Shown here in pieces: positions 33,388-44,373 of a DNA stretch of 64,000 nucleotides. The stretch is taken from contig WTXD01000033.1 in NCBI GenBank assembly GCA_022496205.1, positions 62,001-126,000 of the forward strand. The letters are read 5' to 3'. The stretch's first letter is position 1; each line of letters begins with the position of its first letter. The notes beneath the pieces were generated by a model. It did no database searches. It saw only the letters and a program-made list of their open reading frames with translations, and was not told the origin of the DNA. The translations under genes and the position numbers were made by a program. Origin of the DNA: Gloeopeniophorella convolvens. Taxonomy: Eukaryota; Basidiomycota; Agaricomycetes; Russulales.

Positions 33388-34410
33388 ATGACGGCTATGC
33401 GCGACAAATTCGCAGAGTACGTGACGAATCTGCAAGATTCCATCGTGGATGCCTTCGAGAAACTCGACCCAAATGCACCGCCCTTTTTGCGCGATCAATG
33501 GGAGCGCCCTGAAGGAGGCTATGGCATCTCTTGCGTCTTCTCCACTCCCTTTTCCCCTACACCAGCCACCACCATCCTCGAGAAGGCTGGAGTCAACATC
33601 TCCGTCATCCATGGCTCTCTCCCTCCTGCTGCAGTCAAACAGATGCGTGTCGAGCACGCGTCGCTACCGTACGACCCCGATAGCCAAGGGAGCCTTCCGT
33701 TCTTCGCTGCAGGCCTGTCGATCGTCATTCACCCCCGCAATCCGCACGCACCAACCATGCACGCCAACTATCGTTACTTCGAAGTTACGGATCCCGCAGA
33801 CAAAACCAAGGTCCTGGCATGGTGGTTCGGTGGCGGGTCCGACCTTACACCGTCTTACCTATACGAAGATGACGCAAGGCACTTCCACACGACGCTCAAG
33901 GCTGCATGCGATGCACACGGCGCGGCGCTCTATCCCGCGCTCAAAGTGTGGTGCGACGAGTATTTCTTCATTCCGCACCGCGGCGAAGCTCGCGGCGTCG
34001 GCGGGCTCTTCTTCGACGACCTCTGCGACGCGCCGCACAAGCGCCTCCCCGACGCAGGCCCGAGCGACCGCCCATGGACGCCCGAAACGATCTTCGCTTT
34101 TGCCCGCGCCGCCGGTGACGCGATTCTGCCCGCGTACCTACCGATCCTCGAGCGCCGTGCGCACGCGGAGAGCACCGACGCGCAGCGCCGTTGGCAGCTG
34201 CTGCGTCGCGGACGCTACGTCGAGTTCAACCTCGTGCACGACCGCGGGACCAAGTTCGGCCTCATGACACCCGGGGCGCGCATCGAAAGTATCCTGATGA
34301 GCTTGCCGGAGACTGCGCGCTGGGAGTACAGGAGCGAGGTTGGCGCGGACGCGGAGAGCGAAGAAGGTAAGTTGTTGGAGGTACTGAAGAAGCCCAGGAG
34401 GTGGGCCTAG
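33388..34410 (+). CDS. HEM13: oxygen-dependent coproporphyrinogen-III oxidase
   Basis: Converts coproporphyrinogen III to protoporphyrinogen IX using O2, a late step of haem synthesis. It is a single intronless frame of 340 aa, close to the yeast enzyme in length, starting MTAMRDKFAEYVTNLQ after a good ATG context (atcatgac). Family blocks are clear: GGYGISCVF, then GLSIVIHPRNPHAPTMHANY followed by RYFEV, AWWFGGGSDLTPSYLYEDD, and HRGEARGVGGLFFDDL. The near C-terminal signature is GRYVEFNLVHDRGTKFG with GARIESILMSLPETARWEY. No N-terminal presequence is seen, so a cytosolic enzyme as in yeast is likely. It is one of the few intronless genes in this window. Confidence 0.97.
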   Translation: MTAMRDKFAEYVTNLQDSIVDAFEKLDPNAPPFLRDQWERPEGGYGISCVFSTPFSPTPATTILEKAGVNISVIHGSLPPAAVKQMRVEHASLPYDPDSQGSLPFFAAGLSIVIHPRNPHAPTMHANYRYFEVTDPADKTKVLAWWFGGGSDLTPSYLYEDDARHFHTTLKAACDAHGAALYPALKVWCDEYFFIPHRGEARGVGGLFFDDLCDAPHKRLPDAGPSDRPWTPETIFAFARAAGDAILPAYLPILERRAHAESTDAQRRWQLLRRGRYVEFNLVHDRGTKFGLMTPGARIESILMSLPETARWEYRSEVGADAESEEGKLLEVLKKPRRWA

Positions 34411-35229
34411 AGGTGCGCGCTTCCTTCGTGTATAGCTGGATCGTACTGATAGCTTTCCGCAGACCCGAGAGGTTCACGAAGTAAATGTACTACAGCAGGC
34501 TCTCTAACAATTACTTCCTATCTCATACACTGTTCTGAGAGCACCAAGCGATCGCACCGGGGTCTTTGAACTTCGACGTTCCGCACCTGCACGACGGATT
34601 TGATTTGGTCCAGAAAAAGTCGGGACCCGACTTAAGTATATGATACGTGCCGCCTGGTCCTGCCTGGTCACCCGTCGAGTCGCCATCATCGAGTCGCCGT
34701 AAGTCTGCTTACCTAATTAAAGGGTCACTCCGTCACGCAGCGAGCTTCATTCTGACTCCTATGTATGGGAGAACTCAACTGATCGATCAACACAATACCT
34801 GCTGTAATCCTCGCTTCGAGCATCGTTGGTTCAATCTGGGATTGACACGCCGGGGACAATCATACGCCACGAGGATTCGGTGAGTGCGTTTTCGGAGAAC
34901 GACGGTGCAGTAGGCTGGCCTGCTGACCATTCGCGTTCTGCGAGTGCCCGCAGGATCCCTGCCGGAACCCACCCCTGCAAAACTTCAGGGCCTCGGGTAA
35001 ATGACCGGCTCTTCTCACAGGAGTCAATGCGTAGCGAACTCAGCAATACTTGGTCGTTCCGCATGCCCGCCATGCGTCACGCAGCGGCCCTTCTAACCCA
35101 AAGGCGGCTTATATTACGTAGTCGGTCAACTCGTGGCTTCAGGAGGCACCGACGATATATATAATCTCAGCGTTCGAAGATTCCGTATCATCTCATACCA
35201 CCATCGCCGCCTCCCACTCGCTGATTCAT
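34411..35229. other. intergenic upstream of dioxygenase gene A
   Basis: No gene supported. The distal part holds the promoter of the first dioxygenase gene, with a TATA box at 35156-35164. Confidence 0.5.
35156..35164 (+). promoter_or_regulatory. TATA box of dioxygenase gene A
   Basis: The sequence TATATATAA lies 74 bp before the ATG of the first dioxygenase gene. The two paralogues have TATA elements at almost the same distance (71 bp each), which supports function. Confidence 0.6.
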
Positions 35230-36838
35230 ATGGCACCCTCAAAGGCTTCGAAAGGCGTTGCTCCAGATCGTCTCAAAGGATTGCTCAAACCCCTAGGAGA
35301 GGCTATCATCAACAGGCCACCATATGCGAGCGGCACGGTTCAGCTTCCAGGCTCCAGGTTTTCCTTGTTCTATAAAGGTGCAAAAGACGGGTTTGACGCC
35401 AAGTGGGCACACATTTTCAATTGTCTCGTCAGAACAACGTTACTCACTGTTCGTATCATAGATGGTTGGATCTCGCCAGCGCAACGCCTGAACAGCTTGA
35501 ACAGCTCACACAGGCTTGCCAACGCGCGACCTTCGGCGTCAAGAACGAAGACGTGATGGACGAGTCGTACCGGAAGGCCGGCAAGATGGACGCGGACTGC
35601 TTCGCCACACCCTTGATGTCCGACCACCCGGACCTTGTCAAACTTGTACGGGGATACTTCCTTGAGGAGCCCGACTCATCCCGCAAAATCAGGATCGAGT
35701 TGTACAAGCTGAATGTCTATGGTGCGTGTTTTTGCCTGTCGCTCGCGCGCAACCGTCTGAGAAGGCATCAGACAAAGATGCATTCTTCAAGGCACACGTT
35801 GACACACCACGCAGCGAGAAGATGTTCGGCTCGCTCGTCCTCGTCTTCCCGACTCCACACGAAGGCGGCACCTTGCTTCTACGCCACCGTGGGGAGGAAT
35901 GGGCATTCAACTCGGCTGCCGAGCTCGCCAGAGCGCCCGCCTGCTCTCTTGGATATGTTGTGCTCTTCAGCGACATCGAGCATGAGGTCACGCCTGTGAC
36001 TGAGGGCTATCGCGTGACCCTGACCTACAACCTCTATTTCGACGACAGCAAAAACGACAACCGGGACGAAACCGACGCCTCGGACGAAACCGACACCTCG
36101 GATGAAACCTCCTCCATGTCTGAGAGCTCGTCTACCCCGGCCTCCGCTCTGTCATCATCTCCATCACAAGCCTCGGCCAATGCCCCAGTCGTCCGGCAGT
36201 CTTCGGGCGAGGGGAAATTCCGTGCCGCATTCGAAGCTGCGCTCGCCAACCCCGAGTTCCTCCCTAAGGGCGGCACTCTTGGCTTCGGTCTGCGGCACGC
36301 GTACCAAGTCGAACACGGCCTCGAGCACGTGTATAGTCTGCTCAAGGGGAGCGATGGTATGGTATACCGCACCGCTCGGGCGCTCGGGTTTGAGCCGACG
36401 CTCTATTTGTACTACCAGGGGGGTGGTACAGGCCATGCCCTGAGCGAGGTCGTCGTCAATGCGAACCAAGGCGATCTAGTCGCGGACTTCGCATTGGTGG
36501 TGCGGTCCGAGGGCGGCATTCTCGTGAAGGACCCGGATGAGTATCGGTATCGAGCCGGATATATGGATACGGATGAGGATGATGACTTCACCAATGCGGA
36601 GGAGGTGCATTGGGTGACGCCACTGACGCGCTACAGCCGCGAAGAAATATCTTTCATAGCTTATGGCAACGAGCCGTCGCTGGGACTTGGATACGGGGAC
36701 ATCTGCTTGATTGTGCGCATCGGTGGCGCGGATGATAGGATGGCGTACAAGACAATCGCGCAATTACAACAGGAGTGGGACCGCGACCATGATGCAGGGA
36801 AGCACGAGAATCATGGCTCAGGCTGGTCTGAAGGTTAA
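35230..36838 (+). CDS. Fe(II)/2-oxoglutarate-dependent dioxygenase-like protein, copy A
   Basis: Three exons are inferred: 35230-35402, 35462-35721 and 35772-36838, giving 499 aa. The N-terminus is MAPSKASKGVAPDRLKGLLK, then PPYASGTVQLPGSRFSLFYK. The catalytic core is a double-stranded beta-helix: FFKAHVDTPRS (His153, Asp155), then FSDIEHEV (His215) and GYRVTLTYNLYF (Arg225, the expected 2-oxoglutarate ligand). The metal-binding HxD...H set is complete, as in prolyl-4-hydroxylase-like enzymes. A low-complexity insert with repeated DETDAS-type units follows (36064-36110). The C-terminal half (LGFGLRHAYQVEHGLEHVY, RTARALGFEPTLYLYY) is shared by the paralogues at 38393-39994 and 42449-43899. The substrate is unknown; it could hydroxylate a protein or small molecule. 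Confidence 0.88.
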
Positions 36839-38392
36839 CTATCGATAATTCGGAGCTGCCTTTTGTAAGTGTACCGCGTATGTAGTACTCAGCGCGCTCA
36901 CCGTCGTAATCGTTGAGTTCACTGCTGGCATGCCAGTCGAAAACCAGCTCACAGCGTTCGGCGCTGCCGGCCCGATCCGGTTCCGACTTGAACATCCCGC
37001 GCCCGAGTCGACTCAGTAGGTTACGAAACTGTGCCAGCACACGCGTCTCGAGACGGTCATCGTCATGTTACTCATCGGCCTACATAACACCAACGCCCGG
37101 TGCCGCCACGCAAGAGCCTGCTCAAGGCGGAGCAGGCCAATTCGAGTCGAGTCGACGCGTGGGCCTGAGCCGTCGCCGACGAGAACTCGCGCATAGTGCC
37201 GCCCGCCCAGCCCCGCCACGCTGCCCGCGTCGACTCGATCGAACCCGACACCGCTCGACAAGCGCAAGGCGAAACGGCGCTCGTTCTTCACGACCACGTG
37301 GTTCTACGGCTGCTGCGTCTCGTCGAGGTGCGTCGCGCGTGCGTGCGGGGGAGAGATAGTCGCGCTGATAAGGGTTACACCCATGCTCCATTCTACGTAT
37401 GCAGGATTAGATTTATCATTGGCTGCAAAGTTTAAACAGCCCTAAGCTCTCGGGATGCTGAGATTGTCAGAACCGTCGGATATGTTAAAGAGGCTGAGGT
37501 GGGAGTTGGCCTTAGGTGCGCTAGTTTTTTTTGGCGTGTGTTCTGTATCCTATTCAGACTCATGGTCCCTGATAGTATAGGCGGTTATACGCCGCAACGA
37601 CCTTGGGAGCACCCTCGAAAGAAGGCATACTTTGTCGTACCAATGCCACCCTGCAAGTCAAGGACGTACTTCCGGTAATCAGCCAACGCTGTCCTAAGTT
37701 AGGCGCGCTTCGCGAAGCTCCACCGCAGTCCACGCACAGCCGATGTCCAGCCTGTCTTTCAGCGCGACACTGAGCTTGCCCTCTCAGTAACGCGGCCGAT
37801 CACCGACCTTTTTGACACAGGGTTTCTCTGACTCGTGTGAGAACGGAGGGTGGCAATTGAATGAACGGGTAATCTATGGACGTGATGCCACCTGCCCCAA
37901 CCCTGCACACACTTACCCCCGCATTTATGCGCGCGTGCGAACATACTGGACCTTAGGGCGATATACCGCCTCTCTGCGCCTCGACTGGCGACACCACGCC
38001 GTTATCCAAACTGTGGTTTTGTGAGAAGCTTATCTTATCCTGTCGAACCATTGTGGAGTTGCGATGCAAAGGTACGTACGTGCAACTCGACGAGCTGGGA
38101 TGCAACGACGCGTACTGAGCGGCTTTCTTCCCACAGGAGTCAGGAATGCATGCGCTCGCTTGGAGCTCGATGGATACCCTGCGCCGCGTGGCCGTCACGT
38201 TGCGGCAGTGACCCGAATACGATCAGGAAAGTCAACTTGCGTCAACTTGAACCACGACCAGATCCAGAACCAGACCCAAGGAAAGCATGATCTTGCCTCC
38301 GGTCACATGTTCCTCCGTACATATAAGAATGGCAACGATTCATCCGCCACCTTCACCCCAAACAATACCTCTGTGCGCTATTTCATCCAGCA
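36839..38392. other. intergenic between dioxygenase genes A and B
   Basis: About 1.55 kb. The stretch 37050-37370 is GC-rich and has overlapping open frames with arginine-rich translations, which look like composition artefacts. A TATA element for gene B lies at its end (38322). Confidence 0.45.
38322..38327 (+). promoter_or_regulatory. TATA box of dioxygenase gene B
   Basis: TATAAG preceded by ACA, 71 bp before the ATG of copy B, matching the spacing of the paralogues. Confidence 0.6.
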
Positions 38393-39994
38393 ATGTCTAC
38401 CAGCACAACTGCGAAAGCTGTCGCGGCGAATGTTAGTACGAAGCAATCCGACCTCATGGAGGAGAAGTTAAAGCCACTCGGAGAGTCTATCATGGACAAG
38501 CCCCCTTATGCGAGCGGGACGCTGCAGCTCCCGCCATCCTGCTTCTCGCTCTTTTACAAGGTTGCAAAAGGCGAGCGCGCCGCTAGGTCTGTGCTCTGGG
38601 CCTCTCTCTTGGTTGCCGTGTTCAACCATCGCATCTTACAGGTGGATTGACCTCGCCAATACAACACCTGAGGAACTGGAGCAACTCACGCAGGCCTGCG
38701 AACGCGCGACCTTCGGTGTCAGGCACGAAGACGTGATGGATGAGTCGTATCGGAAGGCCGGGAAGATGGACACAGAGTGCTTTTCAACGCCTCTCATATC
38801 TGACTACCCAAGCCTCGTCGACATTGTGCGGGACTACCTCCTTGAGGGTTCCGACTCCACCCGCAAAATCAAACTCGAGTTGTACAAGCTCAATGTCTAC
38901 GGTACGCACGCCGTGGCTCGTCAGTCAGTCCCGCGCAGCGCACTGACCTACTAGCAGACAAAGGCGCTTTCTTCAAGCCCCACGTTGACACGCCACGTAG
39001 CAAGCAGATGTTCGGCTCGCTGGTTCTTGTCTTTCCAACGCCTCACCAGGGTGGTGCGCTACTCTTGCGTCACCAGGGACAAGAGTGGACGTTCGACTCG
39101 GCTGAGGAGCTCTCTCATGCACCGTCGCCCTCTCTGGGCTACGTTACTTTCTTCAGCGACATCGAGCACGAAGTCTCACCTGTGACGGAAGGTCACCGTG
39201 TCACGCTAACCTATAACCTCTACTTCGACGACGGCGAGGGTGTAAATAAGGAAGGTGTCCGAAGTGCCGCAGATGACAACGCACCCGACGCAGTGGACAA
39301 GTCTGATGCGGCAGAAGACGTTCCGGACTCCGAACCTGCGCAAATCTCTCCAGTCCCGGATCAAGCCCAAGTCCCAGTATCGATGCCCGAAGCTGCGAAC
39401 ACGCACACGTTCCGTGCCGCTTTCGAGTCTCTCCTTGCGGACCCAGGGTTCCTCCCTAACGGTGGTACGCTCGGCTTCGGTCTACGACATGTCTATCAAG
39501 TCGGTGAAGACCTCAAGCACGTGTACGGCCTCCTCAAGGGCAGCGACGGGGTGGTATACCGCACGGCTCGCGCACTTGGCTTTGAACCCACGCTCTACCT
39601 CTACTACGAAAGCCGACAAATGTGGAGCCGGGCCGTGGACGCTGCGCTCAGCGAGGAGGTCCTGGAGAATGTTCTGGATGCGCAAATCGAAGACTTTACG
39701 CGGATGGTACGGTATGAAGGGGGTATCTTGGTCCGTCACCACATGCCCTCGCACGGGGACAAGAAGCCGGAAAAGGTGCACTGGGTCACGCCAGTCACAA
39801 AGTACAACCGCAAGCAGACGTCCTACCTCGCTTACGGTAACCAGGCGGAGATGGGGTTGGCGTATGGCGACGTCTGTCTGATCTTACGCATCGGGAATGC
39901 CGGGGACAGATTGGCGTACACGACGGTCAAGCAACTGAGGGAGGAGTGGAGACAAGTTCGCAGTGAGAGAGAGATGGAGTCTGGATATGCCTAA
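38393..39994 (+). CDS. Fe(II)/2-oxoglutarate-dependent dioxygenase-like protein, copy B
   Basis: Three exons with the same intron positions and phases as copy A: 38393-38586, 38642-38901 and 38958-39994, giving 496 aa. Exon 2 is 260 nt in all three copies. Start is MSTSTTAKAVAANV. The core has FFKPHVDTPRS (His160, Asp162), FSDIEHEV (His222) and GHRVTLTYNLYF (Arg232), so the metal and co-substrate ligands are all present. The insert after the core is rich in Asp/Ala/Pro and lacks the regular repeat of copy A. The tail YLAYGNQAEMGLAYGDVCLI is conserved with the others. This copy looks fully intact and is likely expressed. Confidence 0.9.
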
Positions 39995-40699
39995 TAGGCA
40001 GCCTGTAGTTCAACGGCGCTGTTGTAGTTGAAACATTCTCCCCAACCCAGATACCGGATTGATAGAAAGTGACAACTGCCTGGAGTTTTCGCGCTCTGCG
40101 AAACCCAGAGCCTTGAGCGCCGGCGGAGCCTCTGCACTGCACGTAAGTCGGACGAGAGAACATTCGGATGATCAGGAGCCTCTCGGAATTTGCCTTGGAC
40201 ATTCGGACTCCGACGAAGGGTGGTCGCCCCACGGGCCACTGCCTGCCACCATCGACATGAACTGCAATGGCGGGCTTGACTCTTGCGAAGAATATCACGG
40301 ATTGGTATATAGTAAGTATTTTCCGATGTCAAATATCTCCCATGATCCTTGGCTGACTACGAGTATATAGATCATGCTGTACGTATCCCGGGCTTAAACA
40401 AATAGTCCTTGCCACGCCCCCGCGGCTATCAGCTGAGATAGACAATAATACCACGAAATTAAACGTCCAGCATTGTCTTTGAACAGGCCCGAGCTCTGAG
40501 CGTGCTGATGTACTGGCTAGAGAGCTCGTTTCCATGATACGTCGAAGCTACGCTCTCCCAACATAAATTCAGCATGCGATGTTCGGTGAGCTCGCATAGG
40601 TGCCCACCCTAGTCCCAGTGTTGCATCGCGTAGTGACCGCCCTTCTCGCGCCACATCGCAACCCCCTAGTATCCGTGCGCTCAAATTCCGCCATTCGAT
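39995..40699. other. intergenic
   Basis: No gene recognised between dioxygenase copy B and the small hypothetical gene. Confidence 0.5.
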
Positions 40700-41251
40700 A
40701 TGCTCTTTACCTCCACACGCGCTCGGCCGTCGAAAGCCGGCGCAATGTCAACTCGTCGAGAATCAACGACTATCACGTTGATGGAGACAGAGCTCGGGAT
40801 TTGCATACTTCCCCCTCCTGAGAAGCGTTTCCGTGAGTACCGCTTGTCTGTATGTTATGACTCGTGGTCATCCTTCTCATACCGACCAGCCATACCGTCA
40901 AAGCTCAAAATATTCCCTCCCAAACGCAAGCAATCTTCCACGCAAGCCCCAGAGCCTCGTCAACGCTCGTCTCTCTTAAGAGGATCTTGGGAGACTCTAT
41001 GGGATGGAGACGTGGAGGATATTCGTCAGGAGCAATCGCCACATGATGAGATCCCCAGCCACGCTCCTTGGGACGACTCAATCGATGACTCCATCGAGCC
41101 AGGCAGCGAGCCCGGTAAGGATATTCTTACACCTACAGGCAACGCAACGTGGGGCAACACAGATGAGGAGAAGACACCGCTACTCCCTGGAAGCTTCGCT
41201 AGCCAGCTTGATACCCAGTCACCAGAAGAGTCCGAGGGAGGAACATTCTGA
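40700..41251 (+). CDS. small hypothetical protein, probably disordered
   Basis: I do not recognise this gene. Two exons are likely: 40700-40832 and 40890-41251, with a 57-nt intron from gtgagt to gaccag. The intron is in frame and free of stops, so it can also be read through. The spliced protein is about 164 aa, starting MLFTSTRARPSKAGAMSTRR; the ATG at codon 16 is an alternative start. Visible are a basic segment IPSKLKIFPPKRKQSS, then an acidic Ser/Asp-rich half (DDSIDDSIEPGSEPG) ending in PEESEGGTF. It lies between dioxygenase copies B and C, which says nothing clear about its role. It may be a rapidly evolving orphan. Confidence 0.5.
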   Translation: MLFTSTRARPSKAGAMSTRRESTTITLMETELGICILPPPEKRFREYRLSVCYDSWSSFSYRPAIPSKLKIFPPKRKQSSTQAPEPRQRSSLLRGSWETLWDGDVEDIRQEQSPHDEIPSHAPWDDSIDDSIEPGSEPGKDILTPTGNATWGNTDEEKTPLLPGSFASQLDTQSPEESEGGTF

Positions 41252-42448
41252 TGATACGGACTCTTCGGCATCGATCTCTGCTGATACGGTACCTGCCACG
41301 CACTTGGATGGACCTGTATAACGCTGGTACTATGATGTCTTTGTATCAGCTGATCTTTGTTGCGCTATATGATAGGACTGGATTTATGTATTGTCCACTG
41401 GCGGGTTATGGTGTTGTGAAGACACCTCTGTGCCTAGCAAAAGCGTTGTTGGGCAGGCTGTTCGGCCGCTGCGACGCCGTTGTTGAACATTGATTCTACT
41501 TCGGGCGATGAGCGTAAAGACGTTTGGTCACGAGGGGGTAGAGGATAATAAATGAACATCACGACAATATGACCATCGCCGAGGGCTCGAGCGCCTGAGC
41601 GAGGGGGCGCAAACTTGCTCCTGAATTCGGGTTAGGGTCCTCCAACAGTTTCCGGGTTTGTGCACGACTCGCGGCGACTCCGCCTCCCCGGCGAGGACTC
41701 TGGCCAACATTGAATAGTATCGACCACCACCAGGAGTCACCAGCTCGTTCCATACGCGAGCTGACTTCTCGTTTACGCACACCCTTCCGATCATTAATTG
41801 TTTGGCTGAACACAATCACCTTTTGTCGTCTCCCTTTCCATGGCCACCCAATGGATTCCTAGGCTATACTATTCGATGGCATAGCCCTGTACAGCGGGAG
41901 AACGACTCGATACCTGCATTTCCTAGCGTCTTGGACGCCATACGGATGCCATACGGGCGCCTCAATGAAACAATTGGACTAGTGACCGGGTGACCGCGAT
42001 CTGAGCTCGCGGGGGCTACACCCTTCTGTGAAGTGGACGATAATCATTGCGCCGCCACGAAGCAACTGCGCCATGCCGATGGTCACGCAGCGTCTGACGC
42101 CACCACACCACACTTCTTAACTTCGATCTAGGGGGAGCCTCGACATCTGACCGGGTGTGTGCATCGCCCCTAGGTCTGGGACGTAATGGCGCTTTCCAGA
42201 GTCAGCGCGGCGCAAGTCTCGGCTGCGGCGCCCTTCAAGCTTAAGTATGCCTATTTTCACGAGGCCGTTGACCGTGACTCAGGTCGGATCGCACACGCTC
42301 ATCCCTGCCTTCTTGAACCCTTCCCCATACGGTGAAATCGTTACCCTTTCCGCACCATCCAACTCGCGCCTTCGTACTATATAACCTATGGGCTTTAACC
42401 GCCACCGCCGTTCGCCAGCCCTCCTCCACGCATCAGTTCCCGTGACAT
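41252..42448. other. intergenic before dioxygenase copy C
   Basis: No gene supported. A TATA box at 42378-42384 marks the promoter of copy C. Confidence 0.45.
42378..42384 (+). promoter_or_regulatory. TATA box of dioxygenase copy C
   Basis: TATATAA, 71 bp before the ATG of the broken third copy; the promoter element survives although the reading frame is interrupted. Confidence 0.55.
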
Positions 42449-43899
42449 ATGACTGAATCAGTGACTCCCCAAACTGATTCTATTGACTAGAAGCTCAAAC
42501 CCTTGCGCGAGTTCATCTTCAACAAGCCTCCCTATGTCGCCGGAACCCTGCAGCTCCCCAAACCTTGTTTCTCCCTCTTCTACAAAGTCGCAGAAAGCGA
42601 GCACTCCGCCAGGTTCGCCTATTCTACGCTACCCACGGTTTCATCCTGTGCTGATCTAGACCCTCGCAGGCATATCGACTTTGCAAGCGCGACTCCTGAA
42701 GGACTGGGGTACCTCACGCAGGCCTGCGAGCGTGCCACCTTCGGCATCAATAAGGAAGACGTCATGGACGAATCATACCGCAAAGCCGGCAAGATTGACG
42801 CAGAGCACTTCTCAACACCCCTAGTCCCCGATCACACAGACCTTGTTGACATCGTGCGCGGGTACCTCCTCGAAGGCGCTGAATCAACGCGAGCGATCAA
42901 GTTTGAGCTATACAAACTCAATGTATACGGTATGCCTTATGAATGCTATTCTCAGATCGTATCTCATGCTTCTTCCAGACAAAGGATCCTTCTTCAAGCC
43001 GCACGTAGACACCCCGCGCAGCGAGCGCATGTTTGGCTCTCTCGTGCTCGTCTTCCCGACCCCACATGAGGGTGGCGCGTTGTTTCTACGCCGCCACGGA
43101 CAAGAGTGGGTATTCGACTCGGGCACGGAACTTGCGCGCGCGCCACCTTCTTCACTTGGCTACGTCGCGTTCTTCAGCGACATCGAGCACGAAGTCGCAC
43201 CCGTCACGTCCGGCCACCGCGTGACGCTGACGTACAATCTCTACTTTGACGACGACGCTGCATCGAACACCGCGGCGAGCCCACCAAAACCCGTGAACGA
43301 GCACGATTTCCGTGTCGCGTTCGAGACGCTTCTCACAGACCCGAACTTCCTCCCGGACGGCGGCACACTTGGCTTCGGTCTGCAACACGCGTACCAGATT
43401 GAGGACGACCTCAAGCACGTCTATGGCCTTCTCAAGGGCACCGATGCGGTGATACACCGCGTGGCGCGGGCTCTCGGGTTCGAGCCTACACTCGTACTAT
43501 GAGTGCCAACGCCAGTCTGACGATTACGTCGATGCCGGGCTCAGCGAGACGGTCGTGAAGCTCGACGACGACGCGGAGGTCGAGAACCTGGTTGGCGTGA
43601 TCCGGTACTTTGGGGGCGTCGTCGTACGGCACGAGAAGGGAAGCCATCGTCGTGGCGGGGTCCAAGGCACAGAGAGGGTGAACTGGGTCACCCCGGTGAC
43701 GACCTTCAGTCGCCAGACGGTCTCGTACTTGGCGTACGGAAACCAGGCGTCGATGGGTATGGCGTACGGGGACGTGTGCCTCATCGTGCGCATCGGGAAG
43801 GTGGGCGGCAGGCAGGCGTATGCGAAGGTCGCGCAGATGAAGGCCGAGTGGCAGGAGCTGTATGATAAGGGCCAGCTGTACACAGGTTTCCACTTCTAA
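42449..43899 (+). pseudogene. Fe(II)/2-oxoglutarate dioxygenase-like, copy C, with stop codon and frameshift
   Basis: Same three-exon plan as copies A and B (42449-42612, 42670-42929, 42979-43899). Two lesions are visible. The first exon begins MTESVTPQTDSID and then has TAG at 42488-42490, directly before KLKPLREFIFNKPPY, which is conserved; no in-frame ATG follows before the conserved block. At about 43494 the text for LGFEPTL is followed by a 5-nt shortage relative to the paralogues, shifting the frame; the downstream frame resumes as YYECQRQ and continues cleanly to LYTGFHF. The core ligands are still present (PHVDTP, FSDIEHEV, GHRVTLTYNLYF), and the codons are otherwise well kept. This suggests recent inactivation, or sequencing errors. 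The post-core insert is much shorter than in A or B. Confidence 0.8.
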
Positions 43900-44373
43900 T
43901 CTGGATATCTGGCGAGAGACGCCCCAGTCCAAGGGTTTGAATTTGATACCTGCTGCACCTGCTCCACGATGTGTGTGACTGCTAGATCTTGAACGCACCG
44001 ATCTGAATAGCTGGAAGATCAAACGACGAACTTGCTCAAGGACGACGCCAGCTTTGAGGCCGAGTTCGCTGCAGCACGTGGCGTGGCATTCAGTCCGGGT
44101 TCCGGGCCGCCTCTTCCCCGACTCTCCTCGAACTGACCGGCAACGGCCGGCGTTGGGAGCAGGCGGCTCATGCTCATGGCCAGTGAGCACGCCGGGGCCA
44201 CCGATCCGGATCCAAAGCAACCACCCTAGTTCGGAGTCCAGTAACCTCGAACCGCACAACGAGCAGGCGGTTCGCCTTGCCCAAGGGCCTCATCATCATG
44301 CCATCGCGCGCAAACATGCCCCACTCGCTATCGCCCTCGCGGAGCGCGTCACAGGATCGGGTATCGGAGGCCA
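43900..44373. other. intergenic before the DUF202 gene
   Basis: Open on the plus strand in part (Ser-rich translation from 44298), but this frame is not the one used by the DUF202 domain. It probably represents promoter and leader. Confidence 0.4.

Noticed and set aside
33449..34267. 272-codon frame overlapping HEM13 in another register
   Set aside because: Ser/Arg-rich shadow of the conserved HEM13 frame.
37050..37370. Arginine-rich frames in a GC-rich stretch
   Set aside because: No family similarity, no partner exons; composition effect.
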